From NCBI RefSeq assembly GCF_947242115.1, contig NC_074717.1, forward strand, positions 39,762,701 to 39,826,700: a DNA stretch of 64,000 bases, read 5' to 3'. A program made the position numbers and the translations under genes. The notes beneath the pieces were generated by a model, which worked only from the letters and a program-made list of their open reading frames with translations, made no database searches and was not told the origin of the DNA. Shown here piece after piece: positions 23,041 through 35,937 of this stretch. The stretch's first letter is position 1. The number at the start of each line of letters is the position of its first letter. This DNA is from Biomphalaria glabrata (Eukaryota > Mollusca > Gastropoda > Planorbidae).

Positions 23041-24884
23041 AAGACATCGGAGTTACTTATTTCTATAGTGTTTCAGTGTTGGCGTTACCCATTACAACGT
23101 TGGGCTTACTTTGTAGGTATTGGTGTTACCATAGACAGTGTAGTCGTCATCATTGCCAGTGTTGACGTCCAGATGTTAATGACAGTCCTTGACTGCCATT
23201 GTCAGAGTTGGTGTTCCATTGACAGCTTATGAAGTGCCTTCTCTTGTTACAGTGACGAAGGTGCAAGTTGTAGAACAGATGATGTTGTTAAAGTCGCTGT
23301 CCGTGTCTTGTCATTGTTGTTATGCAATATCACAAAAGATGCTCATTACATTCATATTTTACTATTAAATTGCTATGAATATAAATAAGATTTGGTATCC
23401 TCATCTTTAACTTTGATAACTCATTATTCACATTATACCTGTCAATATCATGGTGAAAATATCATAGTATTAAATTCATATTTTTTAAAAATCATCATCC
23501 ACATAGTGTATTACTTTATGTACGACTGTGTGTGTCTGTTAGGCTGAACCTAGGGATTATAATAATTATAATTTAATGGGAAAAATATTTTTATTTTCGT
23601 ATAACCTAGAGATATTTGAATTAAACTTAAACTTAGCTACCGAGATAATGAATATATATTAAATAATATAGAACTTAAGTCCTGACTCTGACATTTAAAA
23701 ACAAAATAGAATTTTTTCACTTCAACTTTGAAAATAAATTCCACGTCTCCTTCTACTCTGAGGCAAGTCTTGATACCCTGGTTGCGAGCAACTGATAGAG
23801 GAGAAATTGATTCAGATTAAAATCACCGACTGAAAACAATTTTCTGATTCAATTTGCAAAGGAAATAAAAAAAGAAATCAATTTCGCTCATCACCGTTCC
23901 CGAATAAAAAAAAATTAAGGAGAAATTAAATGCTCATCCGGTTAAACAAAATGGCTTTCGGCGGTATGATGGGAGGAAATAAATCAACGTTCTTTTAAAC
24001 AGCAACTAAACTTTTAAATGGTTTCTACCTAAAAGAATGGTTTCTTCTCAATTCATCAAGTTCTTCAATAACTAGACGCAAACATGAGCCTACAATTAGT
24101 TTGAACAACAGTTGTGTTTCCTTTGAAAGTATTCGAAAAAAAAAATACAACAACGAAGATCTATGTGTAAAGGTCTCATCTCTGCCTGTGATCCCGTCTG
24201 GGGCATAAGGCCATCATTCAGGCTCGTCCGTGCGTCTCTTTTTTTTTGGGCGAGTCTCTCCAACTGTTCCTATCTTCTTGGCATCAGCTTTTAAATTTGG
24301 CCGCCATGTTTTATTGGACCGTCCCCACTTGATCTTTCCTTGGGGGGAAGGGGGGGGGGTTACAGGTGAGTGCTTGCGATGTTGGATTGTTGATGAGTTT
24401 GGAAAGCAGTTACGTGCTTAGACAATCACTGTTTGTGAATTGTGTGATCTGAATCTGATAGTTACAAAACCGTTTATTATAATTATGATTTATAGAATTT
24501 ATAGCCTATTAATACGTCTAACAGTACTATTACTTTTTCTATTAATTATCCTGAGTAAGTTTATTGTTTGTATATTTTTATGATTTGTTACTTTGACTGC
24601 CTATGTAGCACTTGTGCTTTGTGACAAAACAAAATAAAACTGTTAAAATTGGATGCGAGTTTGCGAGGGGTGTGTGGCTTGCCTATCTCAGCGTCTCGAA
24701 ATGATATCTTCTTTTCTTGTTGGGCCCGGGGGGGGGGGTCATAAAAATTCTTCATATTGATGAACACCTGGACTTTTATTTTTCATGGAGATGACGGTGG
24801 TTATCCACGTGTCTGCTCCATAAAGTAAAACTTAAAATTGGATGCGAGCTTGCGAGGGGTGTGGCCTGCCTATCTCCAGTGAAA
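23041..24884. other. Duplicated non-coding block
   Basis: Matched at about 37371-39355 in copy 3. I see only simple runs (poly-G near 24343 and 24727) and no gene. A repeated GGATGCGAG(C/T)TTGCGAGGGG motif occurs at about 24651 and 24840. Confidence 0.5.
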
Positions 24885-24892
24885 GTCTAGAT

Positions 24893-26176
24893 CAGTGATT
24901 TCCAAAGTGGTCTATATAGACCCCAAGGGGTCTACGAAGACTTCCAAGGGGTCTACGAAAGTGAAAAAATAAATTGGGGGTCTATGAAATGTCCACGGGA
25001 GTCTACGATCATGGAAAAAAATGTTTAACAAACAGAAATGTAGATTGCAAGGCGTTGATTATTTAAATCTGGCATTCATGCCTTCCTTGTCAAATAAGCG
25101 GTTGCCTAAGTGACTTACTTTTCATGTCGATATGAACTAATTACACTGGAGGATAATTTGAGACGATGTCACCTTGATAAAAGATAAAGCTTTGAAAAAC
25201 TTTCAAACTCTCAAAGATAAAGTTCAGAATAAACCCACAAAATCTCCCTTCATCATCATATAAAAAGAAGATGGTGGTTTGTGTGAGTCTTACAAGATCT
25301 CTTTACTTATAGTCAAACATGGAAAACATTATAGATAAAACATTTATTTTACCAGCCCTTGAAGTAGTTTAAAAAAAACTGTTTTACACAATCCTACATC
25401 TAATATTCAATGGCACATTATGTAATTCTTTGCAAATGACATATATAGTTTAGGATTAGCGCTGTGTGCTGCATCTGCCTGATGGTCGCTGGCTCCTTAT
25501 TTTTCCTCAGGGTTGACCAACGAAATCTTTCCCATATGTGGGTATAGCTGCAAGGCAGCAGAGGTTTGAATTCCGTTTTCCTGCTAGGTGGGTTTCTAGC
25601 CAAGCCAAGGAATCCCTCCTGCCTAAAGCTGACTGTTTTAGGCGCCAGTTATTCGCCTTCTCCGCTTCTCTTGTTAATGAAAATAGTTCCGCGAACCCAA
25701 TAATTGAGCCAGACGTGAAAGATCAAGAAATACACGAGAAGCTGTTCCTTGAGATGATTTTTACAATGATAGGGCCTACTTAAGGCAAATTAAAAAATAA
25801 ATTAATGTTTGAAGGACTATTTCATTGAACAACAAATTCCTATATGAAACATAATAACCGTAGCAAGGGATGATAAACCTGAAAAAATCAACAACACATT
25901 CCCTGTGTGTTTTGTGATTCTAGTAATATATATAAATTGTTATTTTAATTGGTTTAAATTTGGATTTTATCAATAAAATAGATCTCTATAACTTAAAATG
26001 AACCATTAAATTAAATTACTTCTTCATTCTTCGACTCACTACAAGCTAGATATAAGTTTTTACAAACAATGGATTTGGTGAATTTACAATATGCAATACA
26101 CGTTAAGCAGGGGGTCTACCGTAAACCAGAAAACATGACAAGGGGTCTACGAGACAAAAAAGTTTGGGAACCACTG
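24893..26176. mobile_element. hAT-type DNA element, 1.28 kb, only in copy 2
   Basis: Ends are CAGTGATTTCCAAAGTGG and, inverted, CAGTGGTTCCCAAACTTTTT. It is flanked by a perfect 8-bp duplication GTCTAGAT (24885-24892 and 26177-26184), the hallmark of hAT insertion. Copy 3 has the unoccupied site near 39358. No intact transposase is visible. Subterminal GTCTACGA repeats are present, and about 25540-25690 looks like captured foreign repeat sequence. Confidence 0.85.
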
Positions 26177-26239
26177 GTCTAGATCTACGTCTACTTTTTA
26201 TTAAGTTGAATCGGGTTAATCGGACGACATCGTTATTCG

Positions 26240-26885
26240 ATGTGTCAATCTAGTCATGCATATTAATCAATGACTTAAACTCATTCCATTCTCTAATCAC
26301 ACAAGGGAAAAATGAGTCAAGGAGCCCTTATATGATTTTGTTCTAGCATATGGAATAAGAAATGTGCGTCTATTCTTGTGTCTTTCTTTAGTATTTTATT
26401 AGGTTTTGTTTTTCTATTTGTAAGTTATGATATAGTGTTTTATGTGTTATACACTTTACTTTTTATTCTTCTGTTCTGAAGTGTCTCAAAGTTTAGTAAT
26501 TTTACTAATGGTGTCACTCCAATCAAACTGGAACATTCTTTTGTTATAAATCTCACTGTTTTATTTTGTATTTTGTTCTAGTTGAAAGATTTTTCTTACG
26601 TTGAGGGATCTCAAACAGACGATGCATATTCTAATATTGTCCTAACTTAAATAGCATTATCCCAATAATAAAATACTATTTATGAATTTGCATATGTATA
26701 TGAACTAAGCCAAGTTGCATGGCAATATGTGTACCTTTCAAAGTGCTTTCCAACGAGATTTTAAGTTAAATAATCATATATTTGACATTGAAAGAGTGTT
26801 TGATGTATTTTTAATAATATTAAGTACATGTCTGTAACAGTGAAATTGAAGGCACATAATTAAAGACCTCATTCAAATCAAATAG
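26240..26885 (-). mobile_element. LINE 3' end at the left edge of copy 3
   Basis: Same CR1/Jockey-like LINE as at 1931-2628, but lacking the last ~45 bp of tail because it begins at the segment junction. It retains the GGCTT-type insert shared with 1-718. Confidence 0.7.
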
Positions 26886-27002
26886 TTTCCATCTAAAGCT
26901 TTTAATTAATTACATCTATGTTTTCGAAGTAAAGTGTTTTCATTGAAGGTTAATGACTTGGAATTAAAACGAAGAAGAATTTTAAAAAGGGAATTTTAAA
27001 AT

Positions 27003-27008
27003 TTTATT
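27003..27008 (-). terminator. Poly(A) signal of gene copy 3
   Basis: AATAAA on the minus strand about 230 bp after the stop at 27239. Confidence 0.6.
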
Positions 27009-27238
27009 TATGAAATTGCTAATGGAATTATGTACACGTACATAAGAAAAAGCATACAGCAAAAGGTAGCTTAACATATTAAAACAAAACATCCAGAATC
27101 ATTACAAAATTGTTTTAAATTCATATAATAAATAATGTCTAAAGTGACATACTAGAATGTTATTGACACAAACCTTGCACTAACATATAACTGAAATAAT
27201 TGTAACACTATCAGTTGGTGCCTCTGCCAAGGGAGCTC

Positions 27239-30182
27239 TCATTCCGTAGCATGCCATAAGAGCGTGTTGATTCCTTCTGTGATGTACTCCAGCCGCTCAT
27301 TCAGGTCCATGAATTGCAAAAACCTTTGAAACAGATCCTTGTCTTCCTGGCTGAATTCTGTTCTATAAAATAAGACGACACATTCTTCACGTGTCTCTAA
27401 CTCATTGAGTGTGTCCTGAAGTATAGTCTCCTCATCACTGTCCAGTGGGACATTGTTTATTGCCTTGTCAGCCACCTGACAGATGCGGTCCTTGTGATCT
27501 AAAAATAGACAATAAGGTACCAGTTATTTTACCCATAAATCCTCCAGAATGCTGACTCTTCGACCCATAATTATTGGCGGATCCAGGGGTGAAGACTGGG
27601 CAGGGAAGATCACACGAAAATTTCACAGACAAATCACAAAATATGTGTACAAATATAGTTCATGCTAATGATAATAATATACAGGGAGTAATCGTTTTCT
27701 TTTTTGAAATAAAGTCTGTATTAGATAAAATAAGATAGGCTATATCTCTTATATCATTTCGCCGCCCTCCACTCCGATATGGTGATTGTAGCACTAGCGT
27801 TTAGTGAGGTAAAGACAATTGTGTCACATCAGTTGTAAAAATAGCTATATCTATATGCTACATATACATATTAGTTACTTATTGATATTTAATTATTACA
27901 TTTTGTGGCCCCCTTTTTTCACTTCAATTTAAAATTCAATCAATTGTAAATATGAAAAAGAGTTGTCGGATTTCGGAGGAGGAAACAGGGGATATTATCA
28001 CACCCCTACACACTTGCACACTGTCCCATAACCACGTGTTGATGGGACGAATTGCTATCTTTGTGTCTTTATTCTAAAGAATGAAACAAAGTTCATGCTT
28101 ACGTTGTATAGCCATGAGATCTAAGAGACAATTTCTGAGGACGTTATATAGGCCAGGCATAACTGGCATCTGAAGGGATCTGAAAAAGTTTGGTGTAAAT
28201 ACAATTACAGCTAAATAACAAAAGTAAGCAAAATATAAATAAAGAGAGAGAATGCATATTTAAGGAGAAAAGCTCCACATTTACAACTATATATCTAAAT
28301 ACTGTATGTATTTCAATTTTTGGTATTAGGCAAATATAATTTATAAACCGATTTCATTTACTAATTGGTTAACTTTTTTTTTTTTATTTATGTTTTGTTA
28401 GGATCAATGAATAAGTGTGTAAATGTTTTATTCGATTCCTAGGAAGTGTGAGAAAGTACGTGTTTCCAAATGTATACCAGATAGAAAGACAGACGGAGTA
28501 AGTTGACATACGCTTTATAAAAAAGAAAAGCTACATGAACAGAATGTCAGCAGGTAGTCTCTCCACTAGTTTCAAAGGCAATGAATTTTAGTGTTTTTAT
28601 TTTTTTTTAAGCTGGTCTCATTTCGTCTCTATTTAAAATGTAGTTTAAAATGTTGTTGGAAAATTTATAATAAATGGAAATAAACAAATAAATTACGATT
28701 TTAATTTAAATCCTTAAACAAAACAGAGACATTCCAAAGTATAATGGACTAAACACCCCCCCCCCACACACACACACATCCCGCCCTGACCTAATTACGA
28801 TAAAGATCAACTGCTTCGTGTATTATTTCTTCAAGTCTCACATTTAAATCTCACATTCTACATTGGCAGTGTACGTTTTGAAACAACAAATATATACAAT
28901 AGACAAAAACAACTAATAAAGTTTTTTGTTTCTATTATGTCGTTTGTTTCCGTTTAAGAACATGTCAATTACTGATATATGAACAGAGATCTATACTTGA
29001 TTTAGAACATAGATTTGTTTGTTTAAACCAGTGGTTCCCAAACTTTTTTGTCTATTAGACCCCTTGCCATGTTTTCTGCTTTTCGGTAGACCCCCTGCTT
29101 AACTTATATTGTTGAAAATCCCAGTCTTCACCTGGATTCTAACCCGGGACCCCCGGTACGGAAGCCAAGCCAAGCCAAGGTTTGATTAGCAGGATATATA
29201 TTTAAATGATTTACCAAGGTAAAAATCATATATTACTGTATAAAATAATTACATTAAATGAATGTAAAAATTAAAATGATCTGCTTTAAATGAAATCTAT
29301 TATCATAGACCCCCGTGGACCTCTCATAGACCCCCAATTTATTTTTTCACTTTCGTAGACCCCCTGGAAGTCTTCGTAGACCCCTGGGGGTCTATATAGA
29401 CCACTTTGGGAATCACTGGTTTAAACCAATACGATTATATATTATTGCTGGACAATACATCTGCACCGATAATTGTGGGAAGCGTGGTCGAGAAGCTAAG
29501 TGCGCTTAAGGTTCGACACCCGACTCGGGCAGAGTTGTGTTTACTGACCGCCTAAAGGCAGCACGGAAAAACATTCTCCTAGATACCCCCTCCTCCCCAC
29601 TGGTCCACAACTGAATTTGGACTAAAGCGCTCTGTGCACGCTATAAGCATGACAGTAGCGCTATATAAAAGCCATAATTTATAATTTATTTTAATTGCTA
29701 ATTATATAACTAATCTAGATGATTGTAAGGTTATTTTTTGCAAAAAATAAATATAATATATAGATAGTCTAATCGAAGTATCATTCAAAAAGAGAGACTT
29801 ACCCATCTGCTCCACGAATAAAAGAAAAATCTCTGGCTGATACAACATCATGTTCTGTAAGGTACCTGTGTAACGTCTTGACTCTGTATATATTATGCAA
29901 GCTGTAGCGATCAAGGGCTGCCTCGATGCAACATGCATGCAAAGAAGCCACAAAGTTGTAGATAAGTTTTAAATCCGTTGCACCGCGATTTAATCCCAGG
30001 TTCAGTGATTTGGATCTATAGTACATAAATAGGTCTTCCACGACAAGATGGAAAAGTTCCATGTCAATTAAAAATGGAGCAATCATGCCACTTTGGAGTT
30101 TATTTAGATCTGCCAAAAATCGCACAAGGTGAATAAAATGAAACATTTCTTTCCTAACGTTGTTGCTCTTCCCAAAAGTCAT
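27239..30182 (-). CDS. Three-exon gene of unknown family, copy 3 (intact)
   Basis: Exons 30182-29803, 28179-28103 and 27498-27239, with consensus splice sites (donors GTAAGT and GTAAGC, acceptors TTTTTCAG and TTTTTAG) and phases 2 and 1. The product is 238 residues. Compared with copy 2 it has SN for RY at residues 6-7, E160Q and V216M; changes at the third positions of leucine, tyrosine and threonine codons are silent. Intron 2 is only 604 bp, against about 1.7 kb in copies 1 and 2. Intron 1 is longer because a 390-bp hAT MITE sits at 29029-29418. No known domain is recognised. With copy 2 it is the best candidate for a functional gene. Confidence 0.78.
29029..29418. mobile_element. hAT MITE, 390 bp, only in copy 3
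   Basis: Inverted ends CAGTGGTTCCCAAACTTTTT and CAGTGATTCCCAAAGTGG, with a perfect 8-bp duplication GTTTAAAC (29021-29028 and 29419-29426). Copies 1 and 2 show a single GTTTAAAC with no insert. It is a short relative of 24893-26176 in opposite orientation. Inside it, 29116-29178 is a SINE-A head in reverse (CCAGTCTTCACCTGGATTC and GGAAGCCAAGCC). Confidence 0.9.
29475..29682 (+). mobile_element. SINE-B in intron 1 of copy 3
   Basis: Paralogue of 6055-6262. Confidence 0.7.
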
Positions 30183-30217
30183 ACAAGAAGTGACAGAAGC
30201 TAGCAACTAATTCCCCT

Positions 30218-30227
30218 CTTATATATA
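30218..30227 (-). promoter_or_regulatory. TATA box of gene copy 3
   Basis: TATATATAAG on the minus strand about 40 bp before the ATG at 30182. Confidence 0.5.
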
Positions 30228-30845
30228 GGCTTATAGTTAGCTTTAGGCATACGGGTGGTGACATCATATATTTATCTGTATTTTTTGTTTTATCTTAGAC
30301 CTTTTTTCCCCCTGATGGTATACGGGGAGTGGACATTATTCTCCTTGTGATAACACGGACTTTTACCAATGTGTGCACCAAAGTGTCGTCTGCTTGACCA
30401 GTCGCCCATTGAAACGTACAATTGCAACCAATCCTAACGACCACTAGAAGACAATGACCACCAGTCTCCCTCTCACCTTTGCGAGCCTAAGGTTTTGTTT
30501 TCAATTCAACTCTTTTATAATCAATGTCACGATTCAAAGACTCAAGGTGACTAGAGCTAGACGATAAGGATCGTTGAAATTGGTTACATTCATAGATTAA
30601 GCCTTTTCCTTTTCGCTTATTTTTGGCAATATAAAAATAGAAATCTATTATATATACTTCACCCTGTACCCCCCACCCCCACACCACTTCCCCGGGTTTC
30701 TTATCCATAGGCCTCACTCTTGGCTTCAGGCTGAATCTTACAATTTGTCACCAGGTCAAGTTTGTGGTTTGGCTAGAGCCATTGTTTAAACGAAGATGTA
30801 CCCAGATTCTCAAAACCAAATAGCGAGAAAAGCGATTTAATGACC

Positions 30846-30925
30846 AATTATACACACGACTTTTCAAACAAGACAGTATAACACTACACACATGACTTTT
30901 CAAACAAGACAGTATAACACTACAT
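30846..30925. repeat. Minisatellite remnant, two units
   Basis: Two GACTTTTCAAACAAGACAGT units at the locus expanded in copy 1. Confidence 0.85.
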
Positions 30926-32070
30926 AGCTACAGTTGTAATGCTCGACTGTAGAGCTAGACATATTATTTGAAATCTATTAAACATTTTTATCATAAAACA
31001 AAAGAGGTTACTTTATAATATTTTGAGATTTACGATTGAAGTAGAAGTTGAATAAATGATCTATATCTAATCATCTATCTCAAATCTCTAATGATCTCTA
31101 ATCATCTATCTCTAATGATCTCTAATCATCTATCTCTAATCTCTAATGATCGATCTCTAATCATCTAGCCCTAACCGGGCCTAACCCTCAACTTTATTCC
31201 TTTTTTTTTTCTGTTGTCGTTTTCTAATTTTTCTCAATCTATTATTTAAAAAAAAAAGACTCCATATTATTAACAAATGGAGTTTGTGTTTTCACATAAA
31301 CTTGGACGCAACCCCATGGGTCATCTGTCTTGATCTATGTGGTAGATTAAAAAGTTATACTATTTTCAGCATGAATACCGCAAGCTGTGAAGTACAAACT
31401 TTCAACAATCACAATCCTCTCTCACTTCATACAAAACAGAAGTGCGCGTGGCAAAGTGTGTTGGGCATAGTGTGTGGGGCATAGTGTGCGGGGCAAAGGT
31501 GTTGTTTACGTGAATGTTTTGATCAGCCAGATGACTTTGTAATTGTTAGAATTGCCTTGTTAATATCCCTGAATACTTAGAAAACAAATAATTGTGAAAA
31601 TATGGTCCAGTGTCAGCCTGGCCTGAGGGATTGGATTGAATGAAAACCTAATTGATGGATGACGTGAGGACAGGGAGAGAGGGTGTTGTTAAGGAGAAAG
31701 TTATTTTATATTGTGGGTGCGGTACTTTTACTTTGAAATTCTACTACTGACGTTTCATTTTGTCATTCGTTATTGTTTAAGATTATTGTTAATTAAATAT
31801 TTCCAGTATGAAGGATAGAACTATTTTTTTTTTTTTGGACGCTGTAATTTTAAAGTTTTAATGGTAAACGCGGATGTTTGTTAATCCCAGATGGTTTGGG
31901 TTCAAACACGACCCGGACTAATTAAAGACCAGGTTATAACGTCTATCTTCGAATGAAATATGAGATTAGAGAGAAAAAATTAGCATTTCATTTGATAAAT
32001 CAAATTTGAATGATTTATATACAACTGTGATTCCTTTTTAAAAAAAAATGATTATAATTCTATATATAGA

Positions 32071-32560
32071 GGTGCGGTGGCTGATGAACCGCGAGGGGGG
32101 GGGGGTGTCCCGGGTTTGAATCCTGTTGTTTTACATTTCGTGATTTTTAGGACGCCTCTGTGTTCACCCAGCTCTAATGGGTATCTAACATTATTTAGGT
32201 AAGTGTAAATCTCTTGGTCGTTAAGCAGGCCACGAGACATCCGTCAAAAAAAAAAAGGATGTCTTTTACATCATCTGTCCCATCTATCGTGGGAAGCGTG
32301 GTCGAGTGACCAATTGCGCTTGAACTTGGCTTGGCTTGGCTACCTAGAAGGGGGCTCGAGGTTCGACACCCGACTCGGGCAGAGTTGTGTTTACTGAGCG
32401 CCTAAAGGCCAACTCCTACCCCCTCCGCCCCCCCCCCCCACTGGTCCACAAATGAGATTGAACCAAAAGCGCTCTGAGCATGCTATAAGTATGAAAGTAG
32501 CGTTATATAAAAGCTATAATAATAATTATAATAATCTCTAGGCCTGAAAGGGAAACTTTA
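32071..32560 (+). mobile_element. SINE-A with nested SINE-B, copy 3
   Basis: Same nest as 9202-9680. The SINE-B part (32289-32535) keeps its A-box and B-box motifs and the GTTATATAAAAGCT-like end. Confidence 0.65.
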
Positions 32561-33177
32561 TTTTTTTCTAATTCTAGGCCTACATATAGGTCTGAGTAAT
32601 TTGTTACTATGGTGCTTTGTAAAGCTTGACCATTGAGGTACAAAACATACCATAGCCCAGGTGTGTAGAATTATTGTTTTTATACAATTTCTTATGACAT
32701 AAAGCTTCTGTGTTCATATTTCTTTGTTTTGAGCAAAAAATATTATTTGATAGTTTTCGTGCGTCACATTTGGGCAGTGGACATTTCTGTTCTCCTCCCC
32801 CTATGTACCCACACGAGCTTAAATTTTTAAGTAAAAACAAATGATTGGTCATTTAATTCAATAAAACAAATATCCCCATTTATATTAAGTAAGCCAGTGG
32901 CGACTCTTGGACATGTGATGGACAAAGTGTAGGAAAGACCTCAAAGTGAGAGACATTACATGGATAAGACTGCTTGTTATATCGCATAAGAGATTAACTC
33001 TTAAGGAGTGCTGGTGACTCCATGCGGCCTACCAGAAGTATCGCACTAATCTATTTACTGCTTCATCCTAATCTAGTGGCTCCTAGCTTTAAACATTAAT
33101 CTACAAGGTAGAATCCTATTGACTTGTTTTGTTTTACATGTTTCGAATGTTCATTCAGAGTTGAAAATTATTGCATA

Positions 33178-33300
33178 CTATCCCAAACCCGTCACAGGAC
33201 GGCGGAAGTTAGCGGCGGCAGGGTTTAAACCCGAGACCATTGAGACTATCAAGACGGCAGCCCAGAGTGCATACCACACGACCAGGCAGCCAGACTTGAC
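33178..33300 (-). mobile_element. SINE-C-like tRNA-related repeat, copy 3
   Basis: On the minus strand has GCCTGGTCGTGTGGTATGC, then CTCGGGTTTAAACCC, similar to tRNA A and B boxes. Confidence 0.45.
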
Positions 33301-33439
33301 CCTCCACCCCAAACTCACACACCGATCGATTACAATATACGCACGTACAAGATTTGTTTTGTCTTATGTAAATAAATGTCCTTTTCATTCACGATAAGCA
33401 ACACTCGAAAGTGTCTCCCTACAACATGAGTTGCGAATT

Positions 33440-33440
<1 letters not shown>

Positions 33441-33503
<63 letters not shown>
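33441..33503. repeat. GA microsatellite
   Basis: Uninterrupted GA run, longer than its counterpart at 19501. Confidence 0.95.
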
Positions 33504-33504
<1 letters not shown>

Positions 33505-33880
33505 CACGTTCAAAATGATTCAAACAATTGGATAAAAAAAACTCATAAACTATGTCAATGACTATATTTCATTCACGTTCCATTCCATTATGTAACAGTC
33601 ACGTCAAACACGACTTCCCCAGTCATGTATCAGTCAATTCAATCACGTTCACTTCAGTCATGTATCAAGTCAATCGGCACCGACCAATCCGCGCTGACTA
33701 AAGAATGTCTCATTTCCTCCCTTCCTCTGTGCGATCCTCCTTGAGGGGCGGGAAGTAAGGAGGTAGGCGACACCAGGGAGGGTGTAATTTGTCTGCCTCC
33801 CCAGCTACAGCCGTGAAACTAATCTCTACTTAAACTTGGCTCTAAAGGAAACACATTAGACCAGCTCGCGTTAAGAAAGA

Positions 33881-33990
33881 TTGTTGGATGGCTCCATATT
33901 TAACTGCTACATCAATGAATGCATGACGCGTAGGACGTAATCATCTTCTTTTTTTTGAAGTAACGTCTGTAATGTATAAGATAAGATAAG
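33881..33990 (+). mobile_element. 110-bp LINE tail inserted only in copy 3
   Basis: Contains the LINE 3' end (ACGCGTAGGACGTAATCATC, then GAAGTAACGTCTGTAATG) and ends in ATAAG repeats. It is flanked by the 8-bp direct repeat AAGAAAGA (33873-33880 and 33991-33998). Copy 2 has a single uninterrupted site near 19930. It is a severely 5'-truncated insertion. Confidence 0.85.
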
Positions 33991-34829
33991 AAGAAAGACC
34001 CGGGTACCAGGTTTGGCCTTGATTTGTCTACCAAACCAAATACAGGGCATTAAGAAAATGATTGCACCCCCCCCCAGGCCTTTTCAAAGGTGGTGTTTCT
34101 AATTGTTTTCTATTAAACTCTACACATAAATACAAAACCATCTCTCTTATTTACATAGACTGAAAGCTTAACGATAGAGTCTATTTACTTCTCTAACAAT
34201 CACGTGATAAAAATCTGTGTTTAAAAAAAAAAAGCCACCTGGTGGAATTGTGTATAGAACAGTTAACAAGTTTAAAATCTCCCAATAACTACAATACAAC
34301 ACAAAGGAAAATATATTGCTGTAAATATTAAAGATTTACATTCTTTGTAAAGCGCTGATGAAATAATTGATTTGGCTTTTCTTCGTGTTTTCGCTGGGTC
34401 CCAAAGAAAGTGTTTTGATTTTCTTGTTTGGTCAACAAATTGGTATTCCTATTTAAATATCTCTCCGCCCCCCTACCATTTCCCAAGTAACCATCTTATT
34501 GAAAGAGGCGATGGAAAGCTTAAATCTAGATCTATATTTATCTTTTTGACAAAATCGCTACTCCAGGGAAGCTTCTGAGTTCGTGTGTATAAATAGCAGC
34601 TTAACTGTCTGGGAGAAATTTGTGTTACGATATTGCAGGGCTAGAGAAACGTCAAAAGAAGAGAGATTGTCCCTACGCCGTCACAGGCGCGCGTACAGAC
34701 ACACACGCACAGGCTATTGAGCACAGACGATGTTGGATGAGTGGGTGTGTGTAAGTGTGAGGTGGCGATTCTCTTTGCCAGACAAACCCTGACTTCATTT
34801 ATTGTTAATAACATTCACCTTAACATTAC

Positions 34830-35550
34830 ATCTCTCATGAACCCTGTAATGATCTCATCATGTACATCTCATTAGCTTTACACGAGCTTAACATCACTTT
34901 AATGATTTCATCATGTACATATCATTAGCTTTACACAAACTGTGAACATCTCTGTAATGATTTCATCATGTACATATCATTAGCTTTTACACGAGCTTAA
35001 CATCTCTTTAATGATTTCATCATGTACATCTCATTAGCTTTACACGAGTTTAACATCACTTTAATGATTTCATCATGTACACCTCATTAGCTTTACACAA
35101 ACGTAACATCTCTGCAATGATTTCATCATGTACACCTCATTAGCGCTACACGAGCTTAACATCACTTTAATGATCTCATCATGTACACCTCATTAGCTTT
35201 ACACAAACTTAACATTTTTGCAATGATTTCATCATGTACATCTCATTAGCTTTACACAAACTTAACATCTTTGCAATGATTTCATCATATACATCTCATA
35301 AGCTTTACATGGACTGTAACATATCCAGAACCGAACCAGATTGTCCCGTGATTTCATCATGTACACCTCATTAGCGCTACACGAGCTTAACATCACTTTA
35401 ATGATCTCATCATGTACACCTCATTAGCTTTACACAAACTTAACATTTTTGCAATGATTTCATCATGTACATATCATTAGCTTTACACAAACTTAACATC
35501 TTTGCAATGATTTCATCATATACATCTCATAAGCTTTACATGGACTGTAA
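34830..35550. repeat. 53-bp tandem repeat, expanded in copy 3
   Basis: Same unit as 20760-21190 but about 13 units with more variants. A block ending in AACCGAACCAGATTGTCCCG, the start of the adjoining SINE-A, appears twice (near 35325 and 35560), so amplification took in the SINE edge. Confidence 0.85.
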
Positions 35551-35555
35551 CTTAT

Positions 35556-35787
35556 CCAGAACCGAACCAGATTGTCCCGGGTTCGAATCCTGGTGATGAA
35601 TGGGATTTTTAATTTCGGGAGCTTTGGGCACCTCTGAGTCCACCCAGCTCTAACGGGTACCTGACAGTAGTTGGGAATAAATAAAGGCGGGTGGTCGTTG
35701 TGCTGACCACATGACATCCTCGTTAACCGTGGACCACAGAAACAGGTGACCTTTAAATCATCTGACCCATAGATTGCAAGGCCTGAG
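35556..35787 (+). mobile_element. SINE-A, copy 3
   Basis: Paralogue of 21205-21433. Confidence 0.7.
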
Positions 35788-35789
35788 AT

Positions 35790-35937
<148 letters not shown>

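Larger units (their letters stand above)
10418..26232. repeat. Segmental duplication copy 2
   Basis: Contains the copy 2 gene (12894-16528) and about 7 kb of downstream sequence (about 19,390-26,230) matched in copy 3 but not in copy 1. Its right edge joins directly to a LINE tail of copy 3 near 26240. The sequence just before that edge, AATCGGGTTAATCGGACGAC, recurs at 40053 after copy 3, marking the same boundary. Confidence 0.85.
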
